A stretch of 64,000 nt of DNA from Paenibacillus harenae (lineage in GTDB: Bacteria > Bacillota > Bacilli > Paenibacillales > Paenibacillaceae): NCBI RefSeq assembly GCF_030812415.1, contig NZ_JAUSST010000002.1, positions 558,001-622,000 on the forward strand, given 5' to 3'. The number at the start of each line of letters is the position of its first letter. The stretch's first letter is position 1. The notes under the pieces were generated by a model. It worked only from the letters and a program-made list of their open reading frames with translations, was not told the origin of the DNA and ran no database searches. Positions 33,644-42,236 of this stretch are shown here, piece by piece. A program made the translations under genes and the position numbers.

Positions 33644-35284
33644 ATGAATAATGAAATATATAAACTTACGAGTGCTCAGCCTTTAACGGAAGCTTTCATT
33701 CATCGGACTGACGATCGAATCATCGATTTATTCGGCTATCACCCGGGGGAAGAGCAAGCATGGGCCTCAAGGCTCGATAGTCTTGCCGCAAGGGCCGGAG
33801 CGAGAGCGAACGCATCGGATGTTGCCGCAGTATTGACGGCCTATCAAGCGAGACTGAAGCCGTCCGCCGAGACCGCTTCGAACATTGCCGCGATTGCGGA
33901 AGGAGCTCCGGTCGTCGTAGGCGGCCAACAAGCCGGTCTATGGACAGGGCCGCTTCTCGTTATACATAAAGCCGTATCCATTATAAATGCCGCCAAGTCG
34001 GCGAGCGCACAGCTAGGAAGACAGGTCGTGCCGGTGTTCTGGATCGCCGGCGAAGATCATGATTGGGACGAGGCGAATCATGCTTACGTGCTGACCGCCG
34101 AGCAGGAGCTGCGCAAGCTGTCCATGGCGCGCCCGGAGGGGGCTCGTACCTGCGTAAGCCGGACGAGTGTATCTGCGGAAGCGTGGGAGCAACTGCTGCA
34201 AGAGCTCGAAGCGGCATTGCCGCATTCCGAGTTCAAAGGGCCATTAGTTGAGGAACTGCGCGATATGGCGCTGCATTCGAGCTCGTTGTCGGATATGTTC
34301 GCAGCCCTTCTCGGCCGCTTGTTCGGCAAGGAAGGCCTCGTGCTGCTCGATGCCGACGATCCCGCGCTGCGGCGCGTGGAAGCTCCTATGTTCAAACAAA
34401 TGATCGAACGGAACGATGAGCTGGAGCAAGCCTATGTGAGAACGGCTGAGCAGGTGAAGACGCTCGGCTATACGCTGCAGGCAGATGTCGTGGCGGGCAG
34501 TGCGAATCTATTCCTGTTCCAAGCGGATAAAGGCGACGAGCGTACGCTGCTGCACAAGCTTGGCGGATCTTTCCAAGACCGCAAGCAAACGCTGTCGATA
34601 ACGAAGGATGAGCTGCTGCAGCTCGCGGAAAGCCGTCCGGAGCAATTCAGCAACAACGTGCTGACGCGTCCTTTAATGCAGGATTATCTGTTCCCTGTGC
34701 TTGCGACGGTGCTTGGCCCGGGAGAGATCGCTTACTGGGCGCTGACAGGCGGTGCCTTCCGTATGCTTGGCATGGAAATGCCGATCATCGTGCCGCGCAT
34801 GTCGTACACGCTGATCGAGGGAACGGTAGCAAAGCATATGCAGAAGTATGAGCTGACTTTCTCCGATGTGATGGAACGTTTCGAGGATCGGAAGGCAGAT
34901 TGGTTGAAGCAGCAGGATGGCCTTTCGATCGAAGGACAGTTCGATAGCGCAAAGCAATCGTTCATCGAGCTGTATAAGCCGCTGCTTGAGCTGGCGACAT
35001 CGGTTGCGCCGTCGCTTGCGAAGCTCGGCGACACGAACATGCAGAAGATCGTCGAGCAGATCGAATACATGGGCTCGAAGACGGTAGACACGTTCAACAA
35101 GCAGTTCGAGGCGTCGATTCGGCAGTTGGACCGTATCGGACTGTCTGTCAAGCCTGCGGGCAAGCCGCAAGAGCGCGTCCTTAACATGGTTATCTATTGG
35201 AATCGCTATGGCCTCAATTGGCTGGACAAATTGCTGGAAGCGCCATATAGCCGAACGGGCGGCCATGAAATCGTACACCTATAA
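33644..35284 (+). CDS. bshC: Bacillithiol synthase BshC (cysteine-adding enzyme)
   Basis: This 546-residue protein carries the BshC signatures VVVGGQQAGLWTGPLLVIHK and PVFWIAGEDHDWDEANH. A central Rossmann-like core is followed by a C-terminal coiled coil (about 400-500), and length is standard. It adds cysteine to GlcN-malate in the last step of bacillithiol synthesis, the low-molecular-weight thiol of many Bacillales. The start is ATG at 33644 with TAGGAGG upstream. bshC next to the dcw cluster is the usual Bacillales order. Confidence 0.93.
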   Translation: MNNEIYKLTSAQPLTEAFIHRTDDRIIDLFGYHPGEEQAWASRLDSLAARAGARANASDVAAVLTAYQARLKPSAETASNIAAIAEGAPVVVGGQQAGLWTGPLLVIHKAVSIINAAKSASAQLGRQVVPVFWIAGEDHDWDEANHAYVLTAEQELRKLSMARPEGARTCVSRTSVSAEAWEQLLQELEAALPHSEFKGPLVEELRDMALHSSSLSDMFAALLGRLFGKEGLVLLDADDPALRRVEAPMFKQMIERNDELEQAYVRTAEQVKTLGYTLQADVVAGSANLFLFQADKGDERTLLHKLGGSFQDRKQTLSITKDELLQLAESRPEQFSNNVLTRPLMQDYLFPVLATVLGPGEIAYWALTGGAFRMLGMEMPIIVPRMSYTLIEGTVAKHMQKYELTFSDVMERFEDRKADWLKQQDGLSIEGQFDSAKQSFIELYKPLLELATSVAPSLAKLGDTNMQKIVEQIEYMGSKTVDTFNKQFEASIRQLDRIGLSVKPAGKPQERVLNMVIYWNRYGLNWLDKLLEAPYSRTGGHEIVHL

Positions 35285-35306
35285 TACTGGAGGCTAACGA
35301 AACATA

Positions 35307-36569
35307 ATGAACACTATTGATAAAAGCATTATTACCGATCTTTCCTTAGCGCCGGAAGGCCATCTTAAGATCGATTGGGTTAGCGCCCATATGCCGGTAC
35401 TTAACCGCATTCGCGAGCAATTCGAGAAGGAGCAGCCGTTCAAAGGATTAAAGGTAACGATCGCGCTTCACCTTGAAGCGAAGACGGCTTACTTGGCCAA
35501 AGTGGTCAAAGCTGGCGGAGCAGAAGTTACGATTACAGGCAGCAACCCTCTATCGACGCAGGACGACGTGTGCGCAGCGCTCGTAGAGGACGGAATTACG
35601 GTATTCGCGAAGTACAACCCGTCTGCGCAGGAGTTCAAGGAACTGAACATTAAAGCGCTGGAATCGAAGCCGGATCTGATTATTGACGACGGCGGCGACT
35701 TGGCAACGATCTTGCACTCCGAGCGGAAGGATCTCGCCGTCAATATCCGCGGCGGCGCGGAAGAAACGACGACGGGCATCATTCGCCTGAAGGCAATGGA
35801 GAAGGACGGCTCGCTCGCATTCCCGATGGTTGCGGTCAATGACGCGTTTTGCAAGCATTTGTTCGACAATCGTTACGGTACGGGCCAGTCCGTGTTCGAT
35901 GGCATCAATCGTACGACGAATCTCGTTGTCGCTGGCAAGACGGTTGTCGTTGTCGGCTACGGCTGGTGCGGCAAGGGCGTTGCGATGCGTGCGAAAGGGC
36001 TTGGCGCGAATGTCGTCGTGACGGAAATCGACGCGATTAAAGCAGTCGAGGCATATATGGACGGTTTCGCCGTTATGCCAATGCTTGAAGCTGCTAAAGT
36101 CGGCGAAATTTTCGTTACCGTAACAGGCAACCGCGATGTGATTCGCGGCGAGCATTACGAAGTAATGAAGAACGGCGCAATCTTGTCCAATGCCGGACAT
36201 TTCGACGTCGAAGTGAACAAGCCGGAGCTTGCTGCGCTTTCGAGCAACATTCGCACCGTTCGCAAGAACATCGAAGAATATCGGCTGAAGGATGGACGAA
36301 GCATTTATCTGCTTGCCGAAGGTCGGCTTGTCAACCTCGCGGCCGGCGACGGCCACCCGGCGGAAATTATGGATATGACGTTTGCGCTTCAAGCGTTGTC
36401 GCTTCAATATGTGAACGACCGCTATAAGGAGCTTGGCAGCCATGTTGAGAAAGTTCCTTACGAGCTGGATGAGCAAGTTGCTCGACTGAAGCTTGAATCG
36501 CTTGGCTTCGCCATCGATACGTTGAGCGAGCAGCAGAAGGCGTATCTCGACAGCTGGAAGGAAGAATAG
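35307..36569 (+). CDS. ahcY: Adenosylhomocysteinase (SAH hydrolase)
   Basis: This 420-residue enzyme hydrolyses S-adenosylhomocysteine to adenosine and homocysteine, recycling methylation by-product. It shows NLPSTQDD-like NPLSTQDD, the catalytic-region segments [11 protein letters not shown] and [14 protein letters not shown], and the NAD site [18 protein letters not shown] (about 218-235). The C-terminus keeps the NAD-contacting region, though not the canonical KY ending. It begins 22 bases after bshC with GGAGG upstream, and a perfect terminator follows. Many Bacillus species lack this enzyme and use Pfs/LuxS instead. Confidence 0.92.
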   Translation: MNTIDKSIITDLSLAPEGHLKIDWVSAHMPVLNRIREQFEKEQPFKGLKVTIALHLEAKTAYLAKVVKAGGAEVTITGSNPLSTQDDVCAALVEDGITVFAKYNPSAQEFKELNIKALESKPDLIIDDGGDLATILHSERKDLAVNIRGGAEETTTGIIRLKAMEKDGSLAFPMVAVNDAFCKHLFDNRYGTGQSVFDGINRTTNLVVAGKTVVVVGYGWCGKGVAMRAKGLGANVVVTEIDAIKAVEAYMDGFAVMPMLEAAKVGEIFVTVTGNRDVIRGEHYEVMKNGAILSNAGHFDVEVNKPELAALSSNIRTVRKNIEEYRLKDGRSIYLLAEGRLVNLAAGDGHPAEIMDMTFALQALSLQYVNDRYKELGSHVEKVPYELDEQVARLKLESLGFAIDTLSEQQKAYLDSWKEE

Positions 36570-36580
36570 AAAGTTTGTTA

Positions 36581-36620
36581 AGCAGGCCGCCCGGGTAATC
36601 GGGCGGCCTGCTTGCTTTTA
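36581..36620 (+). terminator. Intrinsic terminator after ahcY
   Basis: AGCAGGCCGCCC (36581-36592) and GGGCGGCCTGCT (36601-36612) form a perfect 12-base stem, followed by TGCTTTTATTTTT. Confidence 0.9.
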
Positions 36621-36698
36621 TTTTTGATTAGAGGCGCAGGCACGGAAACCTTTTGTAAGCTTTCCTCGTCATAGTGGAAAATAAGAAGGGGGAGTTTT

Positions 36699-37703
36699 AT
36701 GATGTCGGGTGAAAGAACCAGATTTCAATGGCTAACGCCGCTGGTCGTCATGCTGGTCCTGCTGCTCGCGGCTTGCTCATCTGCCAATTCAGATAGCGGA
36801 GGCATGTCAGAAGAAGGAAGCTCGAACAAGAACGTGGCACAAAGCGCAGATGAGTCGGCCATGGAGGTTACAACGCAAGCGAGTGCAGAAGACGGTGAGG
36901 CACAAGGGAATGCAGAGCAGCCCGGTACCGGTTTCGCTAGCGGCGCAGCGGCTCAGACGGATGCATTCAGCCAGAAGATCATTTATTCGGCTGCGCTGTC
37001 CATGGAGGTAGAAGAGTTAGAGGCAGCGAGGACAGCGCTGAAGAATGCCATCCACCAGAGCGGGTCTTATATTTTGCAATTTCAGGACACGAAGCAAAAC
37101 GGCGAAATCGGTTCGACATACACGATCAAGGTGCCTGCGGACGGCTTTATGCCGTTCATTGACCGTATCGGCGAAATCGAGCATCGGCATTTCGAAACGA
37201 ATGTAACCGGCAAGGACGTGTCCGAGCAGTATGTAGACACCGAATCAAGACTGAAGGCGAAGCAATTGGTGGAGTCAAGACTGCTTGTAATGATGGAGCA
37301 AGCGGCTAAGGCCGATGATCTGCTCAAGTTCTCGAATCAGCTGTCCGCCGTGCAGGAGGAGATCGAAGTTTTGAAAGGCCGGCTGCGGTATCTCGATCAT
37401 AACGTCGCTTATTCGACCGTCGAGCTCCGTCTCTATCAAACGGATCAGAGCTTATATACGGCCAGCGGGGAGAAGAAGGGGCTCGGTGCCAAAATGTCGG
37501 ATGCGCTGACGGGCAGTGCCAAAACGGTGGTCGCTGGGCTTCAGCTGCTGCTTGTTATCGTCGCAGGCGCGCTCCCTGTTCTCGTTGTGCTTGCGATTAT
37601 TGCCATTCCGGTCGTTTGGATGATGAAGCGCAAACGCAGATCGGCAAGCGGCGGCAGCGGCAACCCGCCAGCCGATGACGACAATGTACCTCCAGCCGGG
37701 TAA
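36699..37703 (+). CDS. DUF4349-domain lipoprotein
   Basis: This 334-residue protein has a lipoprotein signal (LLLAACSS), a low-complexity Ser/Gln/Glu-rich linker (about 30-90) and a DUF4349 region (about 95-255) with a predicted coiled coil (LSAVQEEIEVLKGRLRYLD). A C-terminal membrane helix (about 285-312) and a basic tail complete it. DUF4349 proteins are envelope proteins of unknown function. Two consecutive ATG codons are possible starts; GGGGGAG lies upstream. Confidence 0.8.
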   Translation: MMSGERTRFQWLTPLVVMLVLLLAACSSANSDSGGMSEEGSSNKNVAQSADESAMEVTTQASAEDGEAQGNAEQPGTGFASGAAAQTDAFSQKIIYSAALSMEVEELEAARTALKNAIHQSGSYILQFQDTKQNGEIGSTYTIKVPADGFMPFIDRIGEIEHRHFETNVTGKDVSEQYVDTESRLKAKQLVESRLLVMMEQAAKADDLLKFSNQLSAVQEEIEVLKGRLRYLDHNVAYSTVELRLYQTDQSLYTASGEKKGLGAKMSDALTGSAKTVVAGLQLLLVIVAGALPVLVVLAIIAIPVVWMMKRKRRSASGGSGNPPADDDNVPPAG

Positions 37704-37842
37704 CCGTTCAAGGGTGCAAGGTCGGGTTTTTCACGGGATGTCGAAAATATTCCCTTCTTGACGAATATAGAAAATAGGTACTAATCCCTAAGGTAATTAT
37801 GCTGTGTTCATGACTCTATAACTAAAACTGAACATTTTCTCA

Positions 37843-37876
37843 AAAATCCTGCTCACAGAGCAGGATTTTTATTTTA
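37843..37876 (+). terminator. Intrinsic terminator or attenuator upstream of mraZ
   Basis: AAAATCCTGCT (from 37843) pairs with AGCAGGATTTT (37859-37869), then TATTTT follows. It lies about 80 bases before the mraZ start and 140 bases after the DUF4349 gene. It insulates the dcw cluster from upstream transcription unless the dcw promoter lies above it. Confidence 0.8.
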
Positions 37877-37898
37877 GGTGGCGAACTAGTTTATCTTA

Positions 37899-37945
37899 GT
37901 GGGGAAAAGTGGGGGAAAGTGGAGAGCTTGTGGGGAGGGGTGGAG
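37899..37945 (+). promoter_or_regulatory. MraZ operator (five phased GTGG boxes)
   Basis: GTGG repeats start at 37899, 37909, 37919, 37930 and 37940, giving spacings of 10, 10, 11 and 10 bases, so they all face the same side of the helix. MraZ proteins bind arrays of TGGG-type repeats at about 10-base spacing near their own gene and repress the dcw operon. The array also overlaps the region leading to the mraZ ribosome site. Confidence 0.8.
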
Positions 37946-37952
37946 CGGACTT

Positions 37953-38390
37953 ATGTTTATGGGGGAGTTTCAACATAGCATCGATGAAAAAGGCCGTATA
38001 ATCATCCCAGCAAAGTTCCGCGATTCACTCGGTTCTACCTTTATCGCTACCCGCGGTCTCGATAATTGCTTGTTCGTCTATCCGATGAGCGAGTGGTCCG
38101 TCTTGGAAGAGAAGCTTAAAACATTGCCGCTGATGAAGGCGGATGCTCGTGCGTTCACCCGGTTTTTCTTCTCCGGGGCAACCGAATGCGAGCTGGACAA
38201 ACAGGGAAGGGTAAACTTACCCAGTCATCTGCGCGAATACGCGAAGCTGGACAAGGAATGCATGGTGCTTGGCGTGTCCGGCCGCGTGGAAATATGGAGC
38301 AAACAAACATGGGACGGCTACTACGAGCAATCGGAGCAGGCGTTCAACGAAATTGCGGAGAAGCTCGTCGATTTCGATTTCAACTTCTAG
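37953..38390 (+). CDS. mraZ: Transcriptional regulator MraZ
   Basis: A 145-residue protein with two SpoVT/AbrB-type swapped-hairpin domains. The first contains [16 protein letters not shown], the second [14 protein letters not shown]. It forms a ring-like oligomer that binds tandem GTGG boxes. The ATG at 37953 gives the family's canonical [11 protein letters not shown] start; upstream in-frame codons lie in the operator and are rejected. It is the first gene of the dcw cluster and probably represses it. Confidence 0.95.
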   Translation: MFMGEFQHSIDEKGRIIIPAKFRDSLGSTFIATRGLDNCLFVYPMSEWSVLEEKLKTLPLMKADARAFTRFFFSGATECELDKQGRVNLPSHLREYAKLDKECMVLGVSGRVEIWSKQTWDGYYEQSEQAFNEIAEKLVDFDFNF

Positions 38391-38420
38391 AGACGACAAC
38401 AAGATTAGGAGGGCTGATAC

Positions 38421-39371
38421 GTGTTTCAGCATATTACCGTGCTATTGGAAGAAGCAGTTGATGGCCTCGATATCAAGCCGGACGGCATTTATGTCGATTG
38501 TACGCTTGGAGGAGCAGGTCATAGCGAGCTCATCGCGTCGCGGCTTGGCAAGGGAGGCCGTTTGATCGCATTCGATCAGGATGATCTGGCGCTAGACAAC
38601 GCTCGAGTTAGGCTGGCGCCATATATGGATAAAGTAACGCTCGTCAGGAGCAATTTCCGCGAGCTCGAGCAGCAGCTGCTCGGCTGCGGCGTACCGGTAC
38701 AGGACGGCATACCGCAGGTCGACGGGATTTTATTCGATCTCGGCGTCTCCAGCCCGCAGCTAGACGAGGCGGAACGGGGGTTCAGCTACAATCACGATGC
38801 GCCGCTCGATATGCGAATGGACCGCGAGGAGCATCTAACCGCTCACGAGATTGTGAACACATGGGAGGAACGGGACCTATCCCGTATTCTCGATCGTTAC
38901 GGCGAAGAGAAGTTCGCCCGCAATATTGCCAGATCGATCGTTAAAGCGAGGGAGAAGGCGCCGATCGAGAAGACCGGCGAGCTGGCCGAGCTGATTAAGA
39001 TGGCGATACCGGCTGCGACCAGGCGGACCGGCGGCCATCCGGCGAAGCGGTCGTTCCAAGCGCTGCGCATAGCGGTTAACGACGAATTAGGCGCAGAGGA
39101 AGAGGCTCTGGAGCAGGCGGTCAGATGCTTGAAGCCGGGCGGGCGGGCATCGGTCATTACGTTCCATTCGTTGGAGGATCGAATCTGCAAACAAATTTTT
39201 GCGAAATACGTGGAGAAATGCACATGTCCGACGGACTTCCCGTTGTGCGTATGCGGCAATAAAGGCGTATTGAAATTAGTGAATCGCAAACCGATCGTGC
39301 CAAGCGAAAGAGAGCTTGAGCTGAATCCGCGAGCACGGTCGGCGAAACTTAGAGTCGCACAAAAATTGTAA
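38421..39371 (+). CDS. rsmH: 16S rRNA m4C1402 methyltransferase RsmH
   Basis: This 316-residue enzyme (formerly MraW) has the SAM site [24 protein letters not shown], the family block [19 protein letters not shown] and the late [15 protein letters not shown]. It methylates N4 of C1402 in 16S rRNA. The start is GTG with AGGAGGGC upstream. Position immediately after mraZ is standard. Confidence 0.96.
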   Translation: MFQHITVLLEEAVDGLDIKPDGIYVDCTLGGAGHSELIASRLGKGGRLIAFDQDDLALDNARVRLAPYMDKVTLVRSNFRELEQQLLGCGVPVQDGIPQVDGILFDLGVSSPQLDEAERGFSYNHDAPLDMRMDREEHLTAHEIVNTWEERDLSRILDRYGEEKFARNIARSIVKAREKAPIEKTGELAELIKMAIPAATRRTGGHPAKRSFQALRIAVNDELGAEEEALEQAVRCLKPGGRASVITFHSLEDRICKQIFAKYVEKCTCPTDFPLCVCGNKGVLKLVNRKPIVPSERELELNPRARSAKLRVAQKL

Positions 39372-39389
39372 GCTAGAGGGGGATTTGAG

Positions 39390-39797
39390 ATGGCGTACGT
39401 GAATGGCAACTTGGCCCTGCAACCGAAGCGAAAGCCGGAGAAGCAGCAGGCTATCCGTGATACGAAACGCGTAGTGGTTAAGAAAAAAACGATTCCGATG
39501 CAAGAGAAGCTGCTCTATTTGTTCACTATCCTGATGTGCGTTGTTGTGGCCTTTGTCATTATTTCAAGGTACGCGCAAATCTACGATATGAACCTCCAAA
39601 TCAAGCAGTTGAACAACGAGTATCAGACGATGAATGTCGAAATGGAAGAACTGAAGAAGCAAGTCGAGATGCTGAACGATCCGGAACGAATTCGCAAGAT
39701 GGCCGAGACGCAAGGGATGGTGAGCATAACCGACAGCGGGATTACGGTGAAGACCGGCGTGAACGGTGACGGCGTGCAATCCGCTATGCGTGAATGA
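39390..39797 (+). CDS. ftsL: Cell division protein FtsL
   Basis: This 135-residue bitopic protein has a basic cytoplasmic N-terminus, one membrane helix (about 48-66, LFTILMCVVVAFVIISRYA) and an extracytoplasmic coiled coil (about 70-105, NLQIKQLNNEYQTMNVEM), ending ERIRKMAETQGM. It joins DivIB and DivIC/FtsW/PBP in the divisome. Sequence conservation in FtsL is low; the call rests on topology and place between rsmH and pbpB. Confidence 0.88.
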   Translation: MAYVNGNLALQPKRKPEKQQAIRDTKRVVVKKKTIPMQEKLLYLFTILMCVVVAFVIISRYAQIYDMNLQIKQLNNEYQTMNVEMEELKKQVEMLNDPERIRKMAETQGMVSITDSGITVKTGVNGDGVQSAMRE

Positions 39798-39809
39798 GGT
39801 GGTTGAACG

Positions 39810-42116
39810 ATGAAGAAAAGAATTAAATTGCGGACATTGGTATTTGGAGGGATAATGACCCTCCTTTTTTTCTTTCTAATAAGCCGAATCTATTGGGTGC
39901 AAGTCGTTGATGGCGCGGAATGGTATGAACGTGCGGTGAAGCGCTGGTCGGCGCAGGAGACGATCGTAGCGAAGCGCGGCACGATAACGGATCGCAACGG
40001 CAACGTGATTGCCATGGATTCGCATGCGTATACGGTAGCGGTCAATCCGCAAGCGATTAACGATGCGGGAATTACGGAAGAAGTGGTAGCGGGACTACAT
40101 AAAATATTGAATAAACCGGAGTCCGAGCTCCGTAAAATAGTGACGGCCAAAGACGATAAAGGCGCTTTTTACAAACAGCGCGAGGTGCGCCAGGAGGGCT
40201 TTAAGATCGATAAAGCGCTGGCGGACCAGGTTAAGGCGCTGCGTGACGAAATAAAGGAACAGCTCGCCAAGGATAAGAAGAAAGTCAGCGATGTCGGCAT
40301 TTATTTGATGGATGAGCTGAAACGCTATTATCCTAGTCAGTTGCTGGCCTCGCAATTGGTAGGGTTCGTCGATAAGGAGGGCAAGGCGAAGTCGGGCGTA
40401 GAGGCTTATTTTAACGATCAGTTGGAAGGAGTTAACGGAGAAATTAAATTTTTGAAGGACGGAAAGAGAGTCCAATTGTCAGATGGGGAAGTGGAGTACC
40501 AAGCGCCCGAGGAAGGTCAGGATATCGCGCTGACGATCGATAGCATCATCCAGAGTTACGTGGAGGAAGCGCTTCGCGAAATCGTTGCGAAGTACAATCC
40601 CAAGAGCATTACGGCAATCGCAGCGGATCCGAACACGATGGAAATATTGGCGATGGCGAATATGCCGGAGTTTAATCCGAACTCCTATTGGGACAGCAAT
40701 TATGCCAACTACAATAATCATGGCGTCGTTTCGTTATACGAGCCGGGCTCGACGTTCAAGATTATGACGCTCGCAGCTGCGGTGGAAGAAGGCGTCTTCA
40801 ATCCGAATGAAACGTATAAGTCGGGCAGCGTGACGATCTACGGCGATACGATTCGCGATATTCAGCGCGGCGGCTGGGGGACGATCTCCTATTTGGACGG
40901 TCTCAAGCATTCGAGTAACGTTGCCTTCGTTAACTTAGGCTATGAGAAGCTTGGAGCGGAGAAGCTGCGCGATTATTTGACCAAGTTCGGCTTCGCTCAG
41001 AAAACGGGCATCCAGCTAAGCGGCGAGCGAACCGGCGTACTGCAGATGCAGTATCCGATCGAGGTGGCGACGGCAGCTATCGGGCAAGGTGTCGCGGTAA
41101 CGCCGATCCAGCAAGTGGCTGCCGTAGCGGCTGTCGCCAACGGCGGCAAGCTGATGCAGCCGCAAATCATTAAGAGCATTACGGATCCGACGACGAAGAA
41201 GACGACCGTGTTCGAACCGAAGGTCGTTCGCCAAGTGATCTCGAAGGAAACGTCGCGCAAAGTAGGCGAATATTTGGAGCAGGTCGTATCCGACCAAGAG
41301 ATCGGTACGGGCAGAAGAGCTTTCATCGAAGGGTATCGGATTGCAGGCAAGACGGGTACGGCGGAGAAGTCGATCGATGGCAAATATTCCGAGGATAAGT
41401 TCGTCGTATCCTTTGTCGGGTATGCGCCGGTCGAGAATCCGAAGATCGTCCTGTATATCGTGGTCGACGAGCCGGATGACAGCACGGTCGGCGGCGGTTT
41501 GGTAGCGGCTCCGGCTTTCCGCGAGATTATGCTCAAGAGCTTGCGCCATATGGGCATTATGCCGGATACGAGCTTAATCAAGGAAGAGGCGAAGAAGGAA
41601 GCGCCGGTTGTCGTTCCTGCGGTTACGGATTTATTGGTTGCACAGGCGAAAGCGACTTTGACGCCGAAGAACATTCAGTACGAGCTGATCGGCAATGGCA
41701 AAACCGTGCTGCAGCAAATCCCGGCTGCCGGCAGTATCGTTAACCCAAGTCAGCGCGTCTACTTGCTGACGGAACAGCGAGACAAGCTTAAAGTGCCGAA
41801 TATGACAGGACTTTCTCTGCGCGACGCGCTGGAGATCACGACCTTGCTCGGCATTCAGCTTATGCCTGAGGGACAAGGCTACGTCGTCTCGCAGAAGGAA
41901 GAGACGAAGAACGGCAAGCGTACGCTGAAGATTGTGCTTGCACCGCAGACGGGAGCGGGCGCAGTCGAAGGGGATGACGGGTCTGCCGATTCGAGCGATG
42001 AACAAAACAACGGGACTGGCGATACCGGAGAAGCCGACAACGGCGATTCGAATGCAACAGGAGATCAAGACGGCGAGAGCGGCGGAGAGCAGCAGAATTC
42101 GATTACCTCGGAGTAG
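39810..42116 (+). CDS. pbpB: Divisome penicillin-binding protein (PBP2B/FtsI-type) with PASTA domains
   Basis: This 768-residue class B transpeptidase has a signal-anchor helix (about 10-30), a PBP dimerisation domain and a transpeptidase domain. The active-site serine is about 314 in GSTFK, SSN follows in HSSNVAFV, and KTG is about 513 in AGKTGTAEK. Two PASTA repeats follow (PAVTDLLVAQAKATL and PNMTGLSLRDALEI), then an acidic, Asp/Gly/Asn-rich tail of about 55 residues. It cross-links septal peptidoglycan and is the target of beta-lactams. It precedes spoVD, as in Bacillus. Confidence 0.93.
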   Translation: MKKRIKLRTLVFGGIMTLLFFFLISRIYWVQVVDGAEWYERAVKRWSAQETIVAKRGTITDRNGNVIAMDSHAYTVAVNPQAINDAGITEEVVAGLHKILNKPESELRKIVTAKDDKGAFYKQREVRQEGFKIDKALADQVKALRDEIKEQLAKDKKKVSDVGIYLMDELKRYYPSQLLASQLVGFVDKEGKAKSGVEAYFNDQLEGVNGEIKFLKDGKRVQLSDGEVEYQAPEEGQDIALTIDSIIQSYVEEALREIVAKYNPKSITAIAADPNTMEILAMANMPEFNPNSYWDSNYANYNNHGVVSLYEPGSTFKIMTLAAAVEEGVFNPNETYKSGSVTIYGDTIRDIQRGGWGTISYLDGLKHSSNVAFVNLGYEKLGAEKLRDYLTKFGFAQKTGIQLSGERTGVLQMQYPIEVATAAIGQGVAVTPIQQVAAVAAVANGGKLMQPQIIKSITDPTTKKTTVFEPKVVRQVISKETSRKVGEYLEQVVSDQEIGTGRRAFIEGYRIAGKTGTAEKSIDGKYSEDKFVVSFVGYAPVENPKIVLYIVVDEPDDSTVGGGLVAAPAFREIMLKSLRHMGIMPDTSLIKEEAKKEAPVVVPAVTDLLVAQAKATLTPKNIQYELIGNGKTVLQQIPAAGSIVNPSQRVYLLTEQRDKLKVPNMTGLSLRDALEITTLLGIQLMPEGQGYVVSQKEETKNGKRTLKIVLAPQTGAGAVEGDDGSADSSDEQNNGTGDTGEADNGDSNATGDQDGESGGEQQNSITSE

Positions 42117-42156
42117 CAACGGCAGCGGACTTTACGGCAGATAGCTTGTTCTATAA

Positions 42157-42228
42157 CCCCCTTGTCCCGAATAGGCTGGGAATGAGCGTAAGCGTACGCT
42201 CGTCTTTAATCAGCTGGGCTTAAGGGGG
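42157..42228 (+). promoter_or_regulatory. Possible ribosome-site-masking fold before spoVD
   Basis: CCCCCTTGTCCC (42157-42168) can pair with GGGCTTAAGGGGG (42216-42228), which contains the spoVD ribosome site. A competing small hairpin (TCCC 42165-42168 with GGGA 42178-42181) and an internal GAGCG/CGCTC hairpin (42184-42201) lie between. This suggests a leader that can switch between masked and open states. Confidence 0.45.
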
Positions 42229-42236
42229 AACATGTA

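Noticed and set aside
35285..35306. SAH or SAM riboswitch for ahcY
   Set aside because: Only 22 bases separate bshC and ahcY, too little for an aptamer, and no such motif is seen inside the bshC end.
35550..36476. Minus-strand open frame opposite ahcY
   Set aside because: Composition is that of an antisense shadow and no family motif is visible, while ahcY on the plus strand is complete.
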